In this document: piece after piece, positions 9,667-19,792 of the stretch
How positions within the stretch are numbered: position 1 is the stretch's first letter
Layout: every line of letters begins with the position of its first letter
The notes under the pieces: generated by a model
What the model was told of the DNA's origin: nothing
The model's database searches: none
Seen by the model: the letters and a program-made list of their open reading frames with translations, nothing else
Source: Cavia porcellus
Taxonomy: Eukaryota > Chordata > Mammalia > Rodentia > Caviidae
NCBI RefSeq assembly: GCF_034190915.1
Contig: NW_026947492.1
Span: 14,948,001-15,012,000 of the forward strand
Direction of reading: 5' to 3'
DNA: 64,000 nucleotides
Translations under genes and position numbers: made by a program

Positions 9667-12640
9667 TTCTTTCTGTCCCATAAGGGTCGTGACAGTTCAT
9701 ATCCCAGAGGAAATGTGACTTCATTCATTCACTCTGCCAGTATCTGGGGGGCCCTTACTTATTTCCTGGATGCTGCTCCTTCCTCTGTCCTCACAGTAAG
9801 GGAGTCACACATGTCACCAGCCAGCACGGTCCTCAGCTGTGGACTGTACTTTGCTCCTGTGACTAGTTCTACACCCTCTGCAGTCACTGAGGAGAAAGTC
9901 GTCTCCTTCTCTGGGGAGCAGAGGAATTGGCAAAGCCAGCTCACTTCTAGAAGGAGCTGTGCCCGAGGGTGGGGGCCCAACCCCCAAACCCCAAACCTGG
10001 CTCATCACGGAGGCCCCCACTGCAGGATCCCTGCAGATGACAGGGATCGTGGCGAAGACTGCGTGGCAGGGAGCTCTCAGCAAGCTCTGGAGCTAACTCC
10101 GTGTTGCTGTGACATTTGGGGAACTGTTAAAATAAGACACGTGTACGATTCCAGACAGATCTTTAAATGGCTGCATGAAACGTCTGAGTCTGCCATAGAC
10201 TGGTTTTTGTGGGTTTTATGAGATGAAAAACGAGGTGACGCCTTGTGAATAACGCACTGACTCAGCTCTGTGCGCCCCTTACCGTGTGACTGTGTCTATC
10301 GCTTTGACATCCTGCAGACTGGCCTGGTGTCTTTCACTTAGTGTCTCAGCAGAATTAGCATCCGGCAGGCGGCCGCATCACCAGCTTCTCCCACGTTCCC
10401 AGCTGCCGAGTCAGACGACGCTTGCTGGGCCTTGAAATCGCTTTCTCCGAGGTTTAAGATTAGAGCTGAATCCTTCTGAAGTGCTTCTAAGTGTCTGGGC
10501 AGAAGCTGGGTTGAGAAAGGAAAAATCGAGGAAAACCAGCTGAAATTAATGTTGTGTTTGTATTTTCAGGAGCCCTCTCGTGGAATTTTCTACAAAAACA
10601 CCACTGAACACTTGAACAAAGGCCCTAAAATACTTTCCTGTTCCACAGTCAGAGGGATATAATTTAGTACTAATTAGGCTGAATTTTAAAGGATGTTTAA
10701 ATATTCATGTGAGTTATCTTACTTTCAAAATAGAAATATCTACTCCTAGCATGGAGCTTAATTTCTGTCAGTTGTCACAAATTGGTGGCTTGCGAATTTG
10801 TGTGGTTTGGTTCGTTTTTGGTTTGCTTTGCCTCAGTGCAATATTATAAAAAGCAATGAACTTAGGTAGATGTCACCTTGGTGTCCAAACATAACTCGCC
10901 TAACATGGGACATCATATACCTGGTCACTGCGTGGCCTTCCCCAGGTATCTGAATTTCTGCTGCTGCTTGAAGCCCATTTGTTTGGAGTTTTCTTCCCAT
11001 TTCCAATTCTTTACCTAAGTCCTACTCTTACATCAAGATGTGATTCTGGTCCCATCTTCTCTGTGAAATCTCCGTGCTGTACGGCTCAGGGTCTCTGCTC
11101 TGAGCTCCAGCAGTGGTTTCCCCCAGGGGTCTTGGCTGGGCACCTAGAGCAGATATTTTGGTGGTTAATTGGAGTACTTTCTCCTGAGTGGTCCAGGCCT
11201 ATTTTAGGGTCACAATGCTCTTGTCCAAATCTTCATTTAGCATTGGATTACAACCATATATCTCTTCTTATTTTTTATCCTTTATCACACTCACTAAAGA
11301 TAGTTTGAGCCTTCAAGACTCCTCCAAACCTTGATTCTCTTTCTTTGTGCTCTATGAAAGACATTTGTTTGTTAAGCTCTGTCTGCTTTCTCTTAAGCTA
11401 GCTAGATGTTTTCCTGAATTAGTTCAATTGCAGGAGGCAGACTGCGGCACAAATGGATTTGAACCAGGTCAGTAGCTTCTGTGTTCTTTAGCAGACAATT
11501 ACTAGCACCTACTCGGAGCCTTCGTGCTGATTAAATACCACCGGCCAACACCACACCCCTGCTTCTCTAAGGGACTTTTATTCTTGCTGGAGAAACACCA
11601 CACACATATGAATATGTAAATAATTCAAGACCCCATGTGCTGTACTTAAATGTCAGTTAAGTGCTACAAATTCTGAGGCCAGGATGTCTCTAAAGAGCAA
11701 GGGAGATTTTAGCAGAAGCAGAGCTATTCTGGGACCTGCGGAACAGCAGAATTTACAGAGGTGAAGTGGAGCAGAGAAGGTGTGTGGAGGGCAGGGAGAT
11801 CTCGTGGATGGGAAGCTTTAAAGCTTTAGAGTCACCAGTGATCTGACACTTACCATGACATTACAACCTTCCATGGCTCATTCCTTATTTGAAACATAGC
11901 TGTGTAGTATTGTCCTGAAGGCTAACTGGAAAAAATATGGAAGCGTCTTATATAGATCCTAGCCAAAAGAGGAGATCAAGAATGCCAGTTTGCTTGTAGA
12001 AACTGTCAAAAGTGGTTGAAACCAGTGTGCAGGCCAGGACACAGGGCAGCCTAACAAACCTGAGCACTGGTCTCTGTCATCTGCCGAAAGCCTCAGTGGC
12101 CTGGGCAAAGGCTGGGGCTTCAGGCAGTCAGCTGGGAGCTGAGGTTGCCGTGGATCTGTGGCAAAGGCCGGCAAGGTGTGGGTGGCAGGAGGGGGCCAGG
12201 TGTCCACTCCTCTCATTGCATTGAGCGAGGTTTTCTCTCTGATCATTTGAGAAATGCTTCTATACAAGGAAGACTCAGAACAGTGAAATATAAGGCAACT
12301 CAACTCTGGAGCACAGAATTTACAATATGAAAATCCACGACGATCTCCCTCTGCCACAGCGTCTGGAGCCAGTGGTCCTAGGTGCTTTCTCTCCCCTGCC
12401 CCCCACCCCAGCTCTTCTTACAGGACTCCAGAGGCTTAGCATGAAGGCACCTCTCCGGTTCTGAAGTTGGAAATCAGTCATGATAAAGGTACTGATTGAT
12501 AGCAGGGTTTTTGTCTGGCTAATCAGCCCTTAAACAATGCATTTTCTACACGCAGCTGGTGTTCAGGATGGTTGGTGAGAAAACTCGGGTAGCAGCATGC
12601 ACCAGGACATGTGGCCGACAATGCCTTTAACCGTTCCTAT
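9667..12640. other. Long unique stretch, no gene seen
   Basis: Three kilobases with no interspersed repeat that I can name. The longest frame (9715-10221, 168 aa) has no recognisable domain and no coding texture. The low repeat density is itself of note. See the separate entry for 10290-10760. Confidence 0.5.
10290..10760. promoter_or_regulatory. Candidate conserved non-coding element
   Basis: The stretch is repeat-free. A GC-rich part (GGCAGGCGGCCGCATCACC) passes into an AT-rich part with homeodomain-like TAAT sites ('AGTACTAATTAGGCTG') and 'TTTAAATATTCATG'. This is enhancer-like in texture; conservation cannot be tested here. Confidence 0.25.
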
Positions 12641-12647
12641 TTTATAC

Positions 12648-12738
12648 TTTTTTTCCTTTTTATCGGTAAGGGGATCGAACTCACGACTGCCTGCTTGCAA
12701 GGCAGGTGCTTATGCCGCTGAGCTAAATCCCCAGCCCC
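12648..12738 (-). mobile_element. Young ID SINE, antisense
   Basis: Reverse complement of the young ID type, with 'TTTTTATCGGTA' at the tail and 'TAAATCCCCAGCCCC' at the head. The 13-bp 'CTATTTTATACTT' is duplicated on both sides as a target site. It lies 36 bp from an ID copy in the opposite orientation. Confidence 0.95.
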
Positions 12739-12774
12739 CTATTTCTATTTTATACTTAATAAACATAAGCATTG

Positions 12775-12871
12775 GGGCTGGGGATTTAGCTCAGCGGCAT
12801 AAGCACCTGCCTCACAAGCAGGCAGTCATGAGTTCAATCCCCGGTACCGATAAAAAGGAAAAAGACAAAAA

Positions 12872-12902
<31 letters not shown>
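12775..12902 (+). mobile_element. Young ID SINE, full length
   Basis: The core is the young type, followed by 'GATAAAAAGGAAAAAGAC' and a tail that has become an AAAT repeat. 'AAACATAAGCA' occurs on both sides as a target duplication. It forms an inverted pair with the antisense copy at 12648-12738. Confidence 0.95.
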
Positions 12903-12903
12903 A
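12871..12903 (+). repeat. (AAAT)n microsatellite in SINE tail
   Basis: About eight tetranucleotide units arose by expansion of the ID poly(A) tail. It is likely length-polymorphic. Confidence 0.9.
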
Positions 12904-13365
12904 CATAAGCACTTTTCTTAAACAGAATTGAATGCGTAGCAAGTCATTTTGGTGGTGAAAAAGAATGAATGAAGTATTTTACAAATTTCTTCTTTATATT
13001 TGTTTATTTATTATTATCAATCCTGAGAATGTCCAGGAATGTATCTATGCTTATCTATCTGAGTGAAACTACTGCTAATTTGTCTCTGTTCACGATAGAC
13101 AAAAAGCAATTGATTAGCCCAAATGGTATGACAAGTTGAGAAGCAAGATGGTAGAAACAGCATAATCAAAAGCTGCATTTGAGTTGAAGAAGCTGATGAA
13201 AAGTTCAATCTGGTCTGAAGAGGCTAGGAGAGCGGTCAGCAGGCTTTTCACACCCAGCTGGCTAAAGCCCTTTCAGAATTCCGCTGCCACGCAGCCCCAA
13301 TGACTCCCAGCTCGGTCCCTTTGTAGAAGCAGGTCTCATTGATCTAAGAAATCAAATAGAAGTTG
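12904..13365. other. Unique sequence, no gene seen
   Basis: AT-rich unique DNA between the ID pair and the LTR element. No feature is recognised. Confidence 0.5.
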
Positions 13366-13881
13366 TAGTACCCCAAAAAGGACCCCCAAGATGAAAATGG
13401 GGCCAGACAATGTCGTTTTTTAAAAAGGAAGCGCTTTTATTTTAGCTGGTATCTAGTGACACAGTGCAGATGGAACTGCTGTGCAACTGAGTCAGAATTT
13501 TGACAGATTTTTATAGCACATTAACCAAGTAACGAGTCACTTGACAGAGCAGGGATTAGGAAGGGCTTTGTTTCCCTTTGCTTGAGGTCAGAGACGTTTC
13601 GCAGTTGGTGGTTAGCCATTTTTTTTTTTCTTCTTCTTAATTTATAGCCCTTGGTCTGCTAATTCCAGGAACATTTGTTTCTCACAAAGCAAACAAAGGT
13701 TGACACAGCATCATTTGTCTCTCACAAAGGGAGCAATGGTTGACACAGCAAACAGGTTACTAAGGCAATGACGCATACAGAACAGAATGGCTAAGCGTCA
13801 GTTAATTTATAACTAATTTATAACAATGTGGTCAGTGCTCCAGGTACATGGTTACTAGGGCTATAAGCATAGAGCATAACA
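13366..13881 (-). mobile_element. Old retroviral LTR (antisense)
   Basis: On the minus strand the segment begins 'TGTTATGCTCTATGC' and ends 'GGGGTACTACA', giving TG..CA termini. It contains a TATA-like 'GCTATAAAAATC' and a polyadenylation signal 'AAAATAAAAGCG', in the right order. A purine-rich 'AATCAGTGGGGAA' lies just upstream (13882-13894) and resembles a polypurine tract, so this is probably a 3' LTR. The family is unnamed, perhaps class I. Confidence 0.6.
13674..13757. repeat. Imperfect 40-bp tandem duplication in LTR U3
   Basis: 'TTGTTTCTCACAAAG' to 'GGTTGACACAGCA' is repeated immediately as 'TTGTCTCTCACAAAG' to 'GGTTGACACAGCA'. Such U3 duplications commonly carry enhancer repeats in retroviral LTRs. 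Confidence 0.75.
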
Positions 13882-15090
13882 TTCCCCACTGATTTTTGTC
13901 AGTGAGCCAAATCATTGGCTGTGATTAACACTGTCAACTGGGAGATAGAGAAAATCCTCGTTCAAACCAGTTCTGTTCAGCTTGTCTGGCTGGTTCTCAT
14001 TCCGTAGCTGCCTTTTAAGTTGGGCCATACTTTGTCAGATAGGGGGCTGGGGATTTAGCTCAGTGGTATAAGCACCTGCCTTGCAAGTGTGTGGTTGTGA
14101 GTTCGATCCCCGGTACTGATAAAAAAGAAAAAGAAAAAAAAAAAACCCAGAAAGTTTGTACTTTGTCAGATAACCCCAGAATAATTGGCATACAAGCAAC
14201 AATTTTCTCCTAATACCAAACAGAGGCTGGGGGGTAAACAGGTGATGCATGGAACAAGGAGTTATACCACAAGTACAGGCAAACCAGGTTCCGTCGGGAG
14301 CGACAAGGTGCTGATTAGCAGGCTAAGAAAAATTATGAATCAAAGCTGAAGAGGTAAGATTACAGAATGCAGCATAAGGGGAAGTGTGCAAGGAGGAGGA
14401 GGCAGAGTAAACCCAGGTTCCTGGAGCACCCTGTATATTGTCCAGTGTGAGCGGGGCCTAGCACCCTACCAACAAGTGGTTTCACCTGCAGAAGAATTTA
14501 AAAGTTGATTTGCCATAAGCAATGTCCAGAGGCAAGAAGGGATCTAGAGAAGGCACAGAAATGGCAGAGGGCAAAAAGATCTCAGGAGCAGGAAGTCTAG
14601 TGGAGGAGAACAGAAGATGGGGTCTCCCGAGTGTGGAAAAGGTAACGACCCCCTTTATTTCCCTGCTAAGGAGATATAGATTCACAACCCTAATGTCTAC
14701 AAAAATATTTTGTCTCTACGGACTATGACCACCTGTGATCAGAGGCTGGCTGTTGCTTTTGGGGGCAAAGATATCAGCCAGTGCATAGAGTATAATAAAG
14801 TAAAGTGAAACAATGCTCACTGTTACGCTGTTGTGCGACACTTAACATTTCCTTTGAAGAGATCAGGGAAATTAGATTTTTGTTTTTGTATTGACTTTGG
14901 CTAATAATATAAACTTGTTTAATTATTCACCAAGGTATAACAGCTCTGGGTCTGTTTTGCATACTAGCATTTGTCCATTCTAATGATCGCAGTTGGTGGT
15001 TAGCCTTTTTTTTTTTTTTTTCTAACGATCTATTCCTAATGATAGTGTATTATTTGAACAGAAGCCTCCCCTTCCCACACACCCACACAC
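13882..15090 (-). mobile_element. Decayed endogenous retrovirus internal region
   Basis: It lies directly upstream, in minus-strand sense, of the LTR at 13366-13881. Its far end (14830-15090, with 'GAAGCCTCCCCTTCCCACAC') is similar to 16470-16660, so both belong to one element family. No retroviral domain could be read confidently in any frame. It is interrupted by the ID SINE at 14042. Confidence 0.45.
14042..14158 (+). mobile_element. Young ID SINE inserted in an ERV
   Basis: Full-length young-type ID with an A-rich tail. A 14-bp target duplication 'TACTTTGTCAGATA' flanks it (14028-14041 and 14159-14172). It is clearly younger than the retroviral sequence that it interrupts. Confidence 0.95.
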
Positions 15091-15225
15091 AGATGTGTCC
15101 ACTCGCAAAATATATTGGTGCCTTAACTTCTGACTGTATTTACGTCAGTCCAAGAGGCATTGCTATACCTCTATGCATGCAAATTTGTCTTGAATGGATT
15201 TAAATGAGGATCATTGGAAACAATA

Positions 15226-15305
15226 CTTTTTTTCTGTGCTATTGAGGATAAAACCAGGGTCTTGAGCATATTAGGCAGGCACTCAACCACTGTGTTATGC
15301 CCAGA
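15226..15305 (-). repeat. Old ID SINE, antisense
   Basis: 'GAGGATAAAACCAGGGTC' to 'GCAGGCACTCAACCACTG' is the reverse complement of a diverged ID core, with a T-rich start. No target duplication is recognisable. Confidence 0.6.
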
Positions 15306-15795
15306 CCAAGATCTGATATCTTTGATGAAATGCCTAATCAGAGTGAGCTAAGTTATTAAGGGCCTCTTGTGTGCCCAGCCTGTGCCAGATACTGAAGACA
15401 GGAGGCCAAATAACGCATTCCTATTCATAAGAAATTCAGTCATGAGACAGACACACTTAACCAAATAGTATCCCAGGGCAGTATATGCAAACACTGCTTA
15501 GTATCACAGGTCATTGGCTTTTTTGGGAGGGCTTGCAGGATGGCCAGGTCTAGTCGGTAGGCCAATCCCATGGGAGCTGAGGGTTTGCATGGAGAAGTGA
15601 GGGGGTTACCCAATCTCAGTCAGGTAATTTACAGCTGATCTTGAGAGGATGCTGATTATCAGAGGAAGGGCAGCATAGCAGGTAACCAAAACCCATGGAA
15701 AAGACCTAGAGCTGTGACATCTAGTTTGCCTTTGACTTAGGAAGATAAACCTGTGATAGCTCAGACCCCAGAATAAAATCCAAGGAAGCAAGAAA
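15306..15795. other. Unique sequence between two LTR elements
   Basis: No gene or named repeat. It may include more decayed retroviral DNA. Confidence 0.4.
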
Positions 15796-16665
15796 TTAAA
15801 ATTTAGGCAGCAAAGGCTTTATTTTAGTCCAGGCCTGGTGACACAGCCTCCAGGAGCCAATTTGGAGATTGCACGCCTCACGGCTGGGGAATTAGGCTTT
15901 TAAAGCTGAAAACCACAGGAATGTTGTAATCGCTGACACCGTTAGGTAGCATCTGGGCTTTACAGAACTTCCTGTAATTTCCTTGAAGTTAAGCATTTCT
16001 TAAAGAACAGAACATTTTATTACAGATAGCCGGATGAGGGGTAGGGGAGGGCGTTACAGGAAACTGATTCCTAAGGCTTTTACAGCTTTCTTAGGAAATT
16101 GAAACTTAATCTAGAAAGATAGAAGGGAAGAGGGGGGGGGCTGAGCAGTGCATAGAGAACAGAAATGAGGCGCAATGGTTAAAACTAGGTTACAACAAAA
16201 CCTAGCAGAGGTGTGTTGGGTAAGTCAGAGTAGGCAAGAAGGCCATGCATTAGAAGATTTGGAGTAATTTAGATGACCAGAAACCAGGGGCAACAAGGGA
16301 CATTCGAGAGACCAGCAAGAAAGAGGCAGCTTCTGGAGGCAGAGTTCCCTACTAGTTGGCCTAGGGTTACCATAATTATCACAACAAGTACCTATCCTAC
16401 TTTTCTGATTAAGTTGCAAGTCTCTTTTGAAGGTAACTCCTCGTTTGATAAAGCTCTGTTGGTTGAATTTTGTGCAACTTAATAAGTTGAAGTTAGATTT
16501 TTGTCCCATTGACTCTTACTAGTAATGAAAATCTGTTTAATTATTCTCTAAAGCCAAACAACTAGGACACTCCTTTGTAAACCAACATTATTTTATGCAA
16601 AATAATGTCATCCTTTGATAATGCATTACTTTGAATAGAAGCCTCCGCTTCCCACACACCCACAA
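15796..16665 (-). mobile_element. Second copy of the old LTR/ERV family (antisense)
   Basis: The low end has 'CTTTATTTTAGTCCAGG' and 'GGTGACACAGCCTCCAG', which parallel 'CTTTTATTTTAGCTGG' and 'AGTGACACAGTGCAG' in the LTR at 13366. A TATA-like 'CTTTTAAAGC' follows. The high end, 'GAAGCCTCCGCTTCCCACAC', matches the element ending at 15090. A G run of nine near 16131 interrupts it. It is internally diverged and the exact borders are uncertain. Confidence 0.45.
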
Positions 16666-17311
16666 CACACCAAACCCAAGACAAAATGCTGTCTGACTGA
16701 TAAAAGCAATGGATGTTTAAGGAAGTGCGTGCTTTTATTCTGAGACAGAATCCTGAAAGCTGTGAGGAGTGTTAATCAGTTTCTTGGGCATTTAAGCATT
16801 TCGCCACATTTGTTTTTCCACTTTTTGATTCATCATTTTTAAAAAAGCTTGGGGAATTCTGATCCGTAAAAAGCTTTTACACAAACATCCCTGACATCCT
16901 TTTATGTGAAAACTTCTTTTCCTCAGAACAGAAAACATAGAATGTAGTTTCTGTTCTAAATAATGGATAGCGTTTTATTCCTTGAGGCAGTTGGGCCCTC
17001 TAGCAACCCCTTCATCTCAAAACTGGCTGAGAGCTTCTTTTCTTAAAGTGGTGCTTCTCTTTCAAGAGCTGTGCACTTCCCAGGTCGCCTGAGCAAAGGT
17101 GCATCCACCTGTAATACTAATCAGGCTATAATAAAGCTTCCTAGTGGCTCGCTTTTTCACTTTGTTCTTAAACTGGTCATTTTTACACTTTTTTGTTCAG
17201 TTCGTTGGCTTGTCTTATGGGGGATGAACTTTGCAGCTACATCGAATTCAGGTTCTAAGATTTTCTGGCACACAACCTCCGGAGTCTTAGTTTTCTCATT
17301 TGACAATGGGG
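16666..17311. other. Unique sequence, no gene seen
   Basis: No supported feature. The open frame from 17071 onward runs into a B1 SINE and is not a gene. Confidence 0.5.
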
Positions 17312-17470
17312 AGCTGGCCGTGGTGGCGCATGCCTGTCATCCCAGCACTCCACTGTTGAGGCAGAAGGAGCCCCTTAAATCTGAAGCCAGCCTGGACTAC
17401 ACAGTCAGCCTGGACTGCAAAATGACACCCTGTCTCAAAAACGAAATGAAGCAAAGCAAAACAAAACTAC
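17312..17470 (+). mobile_element. B1 SINE
   Basis: It begins 'GAGCTGGCCGTGGTGGCGCA', contains 'CATCCCAGCACTC' and 'GACACCCTGTCTC', and ends in an A-rich tail. It is full length and moderately diverged. Confidence 0.88.
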
Positions 17471-17725
17471 AGAAGAAACCTAGCTTTGGAATTTGTGAGG
17501 CATAGTTAACAGGAGGTAATGGACACAAAGCACCATATGAAGTACAGGCAGGCTTAGTGAACATTAGTTTCTTTTGCTTACTTGGTAGAATTTTGTTTTG
17601 AACATTTAGTGCCTTAGAGTAAGGTGGAATAAACAGACAGACACGGCCTTTGGTACTGTTATCCGTATGAGGGTCCCGCCATGCAGCAGCGCCTCCTGTA
17701 ACGTGTTAGAAATCCAGAGTCTCAG

Positions 17726-18090
17726 GTGTTGTAACCTGGCATAACGAACACCATCTTGTGCCCTGTGTTTGACCCAGAAGAGCGAAAAATTACTCAGGGT
17801 GCAACCCCATGAGAAAAGCAGAATGAGCTGCACCCACAAGAGAAAAATTAACCTGCTCAACAAAGAAGCAGGATACAGGTGTCAGCCAAAAATTAACATA
17901 AGATTCGAGCCAAATCGTTTCCAACAGGAGGCCTTTTTGTGGTTTTCTGTTTTAAAAAAAGCTCTGTAACTTTCCAGTTCCGGGCCACTCATTTGGACTC
18001 TGAAACAGGGTCCATGGGTGGTTGCTGGGCTCAGCTAATACAATTCCAAATTTATCAATTTAGATGCTTGGATTCCTAGATTGATAATGA
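17726..18090 (+). mobile_element. Solo LTR, copy 1 of a dispersed pair
   Basis: It shares long stretches with 50527-50945, for example 'AAAAATTACTCAGGGT', 'AAAAGCAGAATGAGCTG' and 'AATTAACCTGCTCAACAAA', as well as the 3' part 'CCAAATTTATCA'. The start 'TGTTGTAACCTGGCATAACG' and the arrangement suggest a solo LTR of a class I type. No internal retroviral region adjoins it. Confidence 0.6.
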
Positions 18091-18226
18091 ACCCACTTTA
18101 CCAGCCTCCACTCCAGGGCTCCAGAATCAGGAACTCCAGGGCCGGAGCCAGTGCTTGATGATGCACTGAGTCTCTGAATACTGAAGTCTGAGTTCGAGAA
18201 CCTCTGATTCTAGGTAAAGTCAGCAT

Positions 18227-18233
18227 GGTGTGT

Positions 18234-18275
<42 letters not shown>

Positions 18276-18287
18276 GTGTGTGTGTGT
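18227..18287 (+). repeat. (GT)n microsatellite
   Basis: About 60 bp of GT with single A and C interruptions. It is a candidate Z-DNA former and probably polymorphic. Confidence 0.95.
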
Positions 18288-18942
18288 CTGGATTATAACC
18301 AGGGAAAAGGTGTGCACCTGTGCATGCTTTGCTGGTGTGATGTTCTTCTTTATTTTTCACAGACATAGCTAAAGGGATCAAACCCTTGAAGTGTCAGCCT
18401 TTGGTGACATTGTTCTCTTTCCTTGTTTTGGGACTAAGAGGGGTAGCTTGATTCCTGAGGTCTCTTCAGTCTGAGGCTTGGAACTGACTCTGAATCTTAC
18501 CTCCAGAATTGCAGCCCTGGTGCCCCAGGAGGGCTTCTTTGTGCTGAGAGGTGGGGGGGGGGGCTTTCTGCCTGTGAGGGTAGGGGTGTAGAGGGGCTAA
18601 GATGTCGCTAGCACCGGAAGGCACCCATCGTGCAGATGGTTTCCTATGTAGACATCTCATGCCTTCCTGTGTAGGATCTCACACAAGACCCAGAGTTTTG
18701 CATGTGACCGGTAGGACACTAGATGCTGTTGGTCTCGTATGAGAAGATACTTCGGAAAATGAGCATTCACTCTTGAGCTTTCAGTATTTGAGGCGGGGGA
18801 CTCTGGAGTCAAAATCATAGCTAAACCGACACATAAGCTAAGCAATGGCTAAAGGCTCTCTCAGAAGGTCTCCCTCCCAGCTACCTTGTCGGATACCAGG
18901 GCCACCCCACCGCCTTTAGGTAGAGCTGGAAGTTGGCTCATA

Positions 18943-18956
18943 CCGCCCCCTTGTGG
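18943..18956 (-). promoter_or_regulatory. CTCF-like motif
   Basis: On the minus strand 'CCACAAGGGGGCGG' fits the 14-bp CTCF core consensus (CCASYAGRKGGCRS) at every position but one. Binding is inferred from the motif only. Confidence 0.45.
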
Positions 18957-18969
18957 GCAGCCGGTCTCA

Positions 18970-19009
18970 CTGGATCCTGTTGGTGGCAGGGCACTGGATC
19001 CTGTTGGTG
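18970..19009. repeat. Short tandem duplication
   Basis: 'CACTGGATCCTGTTGGTG' occurs twice, 28 bp apart start to start. It is a simple recent local duplication. Confidence 0.85.
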
Positions 19010-19307
19010 CCCTTTGCTCAGGGCAAACTTCTCAGGGGCTGTTGATAGAATGCTCACGGCTTGCTGTTCTGTTCTTTCTCTTTTTCTGAGCTTCTGTCTC
19101 CGCAGGAGTTTTCATCAATCCTGTGCTGCTTTTGGGAGATAGAAATGTTTCACCAGAACAACCCAGTGGCAGCTGTGTAAATCAGGGATTTGTGACATCC
19201 AGCACAACTGCTGAGGCTCTTGCTAATACATATGCAGCATGTTTTTTTTAAACAGCTCAGCATTATACAAGTAGTATGCTTAAAAATTTAAAAATAAATT
19301 AACCAGT

Positions 19308-19605
19308 TGTAGGGAGCGGCTGAAGCTGGAGACGGATCATACCTGTGGGGCTACAGCAAGGCCAGCCCTGAGAACAGAGAGAGCCCAAAGCAGGCCATGT
19401 ACACGAGCTGTCCAGCTCGGAGAAGGCAAGGGATTCACGCCAGCTACACAAACAGGTTTCTAGGCAGCGGGACTGAAGTTGACATCAACTTCCTGAGTGT
19501 ATAAATAAACGTGCCACAGTGGTTGAGCAGTTCCTTCCTTCTCATCAGGAAAGAGGGCTCCACCGGACCCCAGTTTTCTGGTCCCCTCTTTCTTTCTTCA
19601 CCTTT
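19308..19605 (+). mobile_element. Possible solo LTR of class II type
   Basis: It starts 'TGTAGGGAGCGGCTG', which resembles the LTR start 'TGTTGGGAGCCGCAG' of the provirus at 22.4-25.3 kb. A combined TATA/polyA-like 'GTATAAATAAACG' lies at 19499-19511, followed by a pyrimidine-rich segment. The 3' edge and target duplication are not clear, so this is a moderate call. Confidence 0.45.
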
Positions 19606-19658
19606 CGCTGCCCTTCGTGGTGGTCACCCTGGAAGCTTGAGCCCTGTGAAGGTCAAGA

Positions 19659-19792
19659 CAGCCTGGCTTGGTGGCACAGGTCTGTAGTCTCGCTGTGAGT
19701 TGAGGCCAACCTGGGCTCCATGGTGAGTCCAGGCCAGTCTGAACTACACAGCAAGACCCTGTCCAAGACAAAAACAACAATAACAAAAAAAC
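19659..19792 (+). mobile_element. B1 SINE with internal deletion
   Basis: 'CAGCCTGGCTTGGTGGCACA' opens it and 'CAGCAAGACCCTGTCCAAG' closes it before an A-rich tail. The segment that normally holds the 'CAGCACTCGGGAGG' block is missing. Confidence 0.8.

Larger units (their letters stand above)
18288..19307. other. Mostly unique sequence, no gene seen
   Basis: Contains a G-rich run at 18551-18562, a CTCF-like site at 18943 and a short tandem duplication near 18970. No coding feature can be supported. Confidence 0.5.

Noticed and set aside
18227..18287. Regular short repeats as a CRISPR-like array
   Set aside because: They are dinucleotide microsatellites without spacers, in a mammalian genome.
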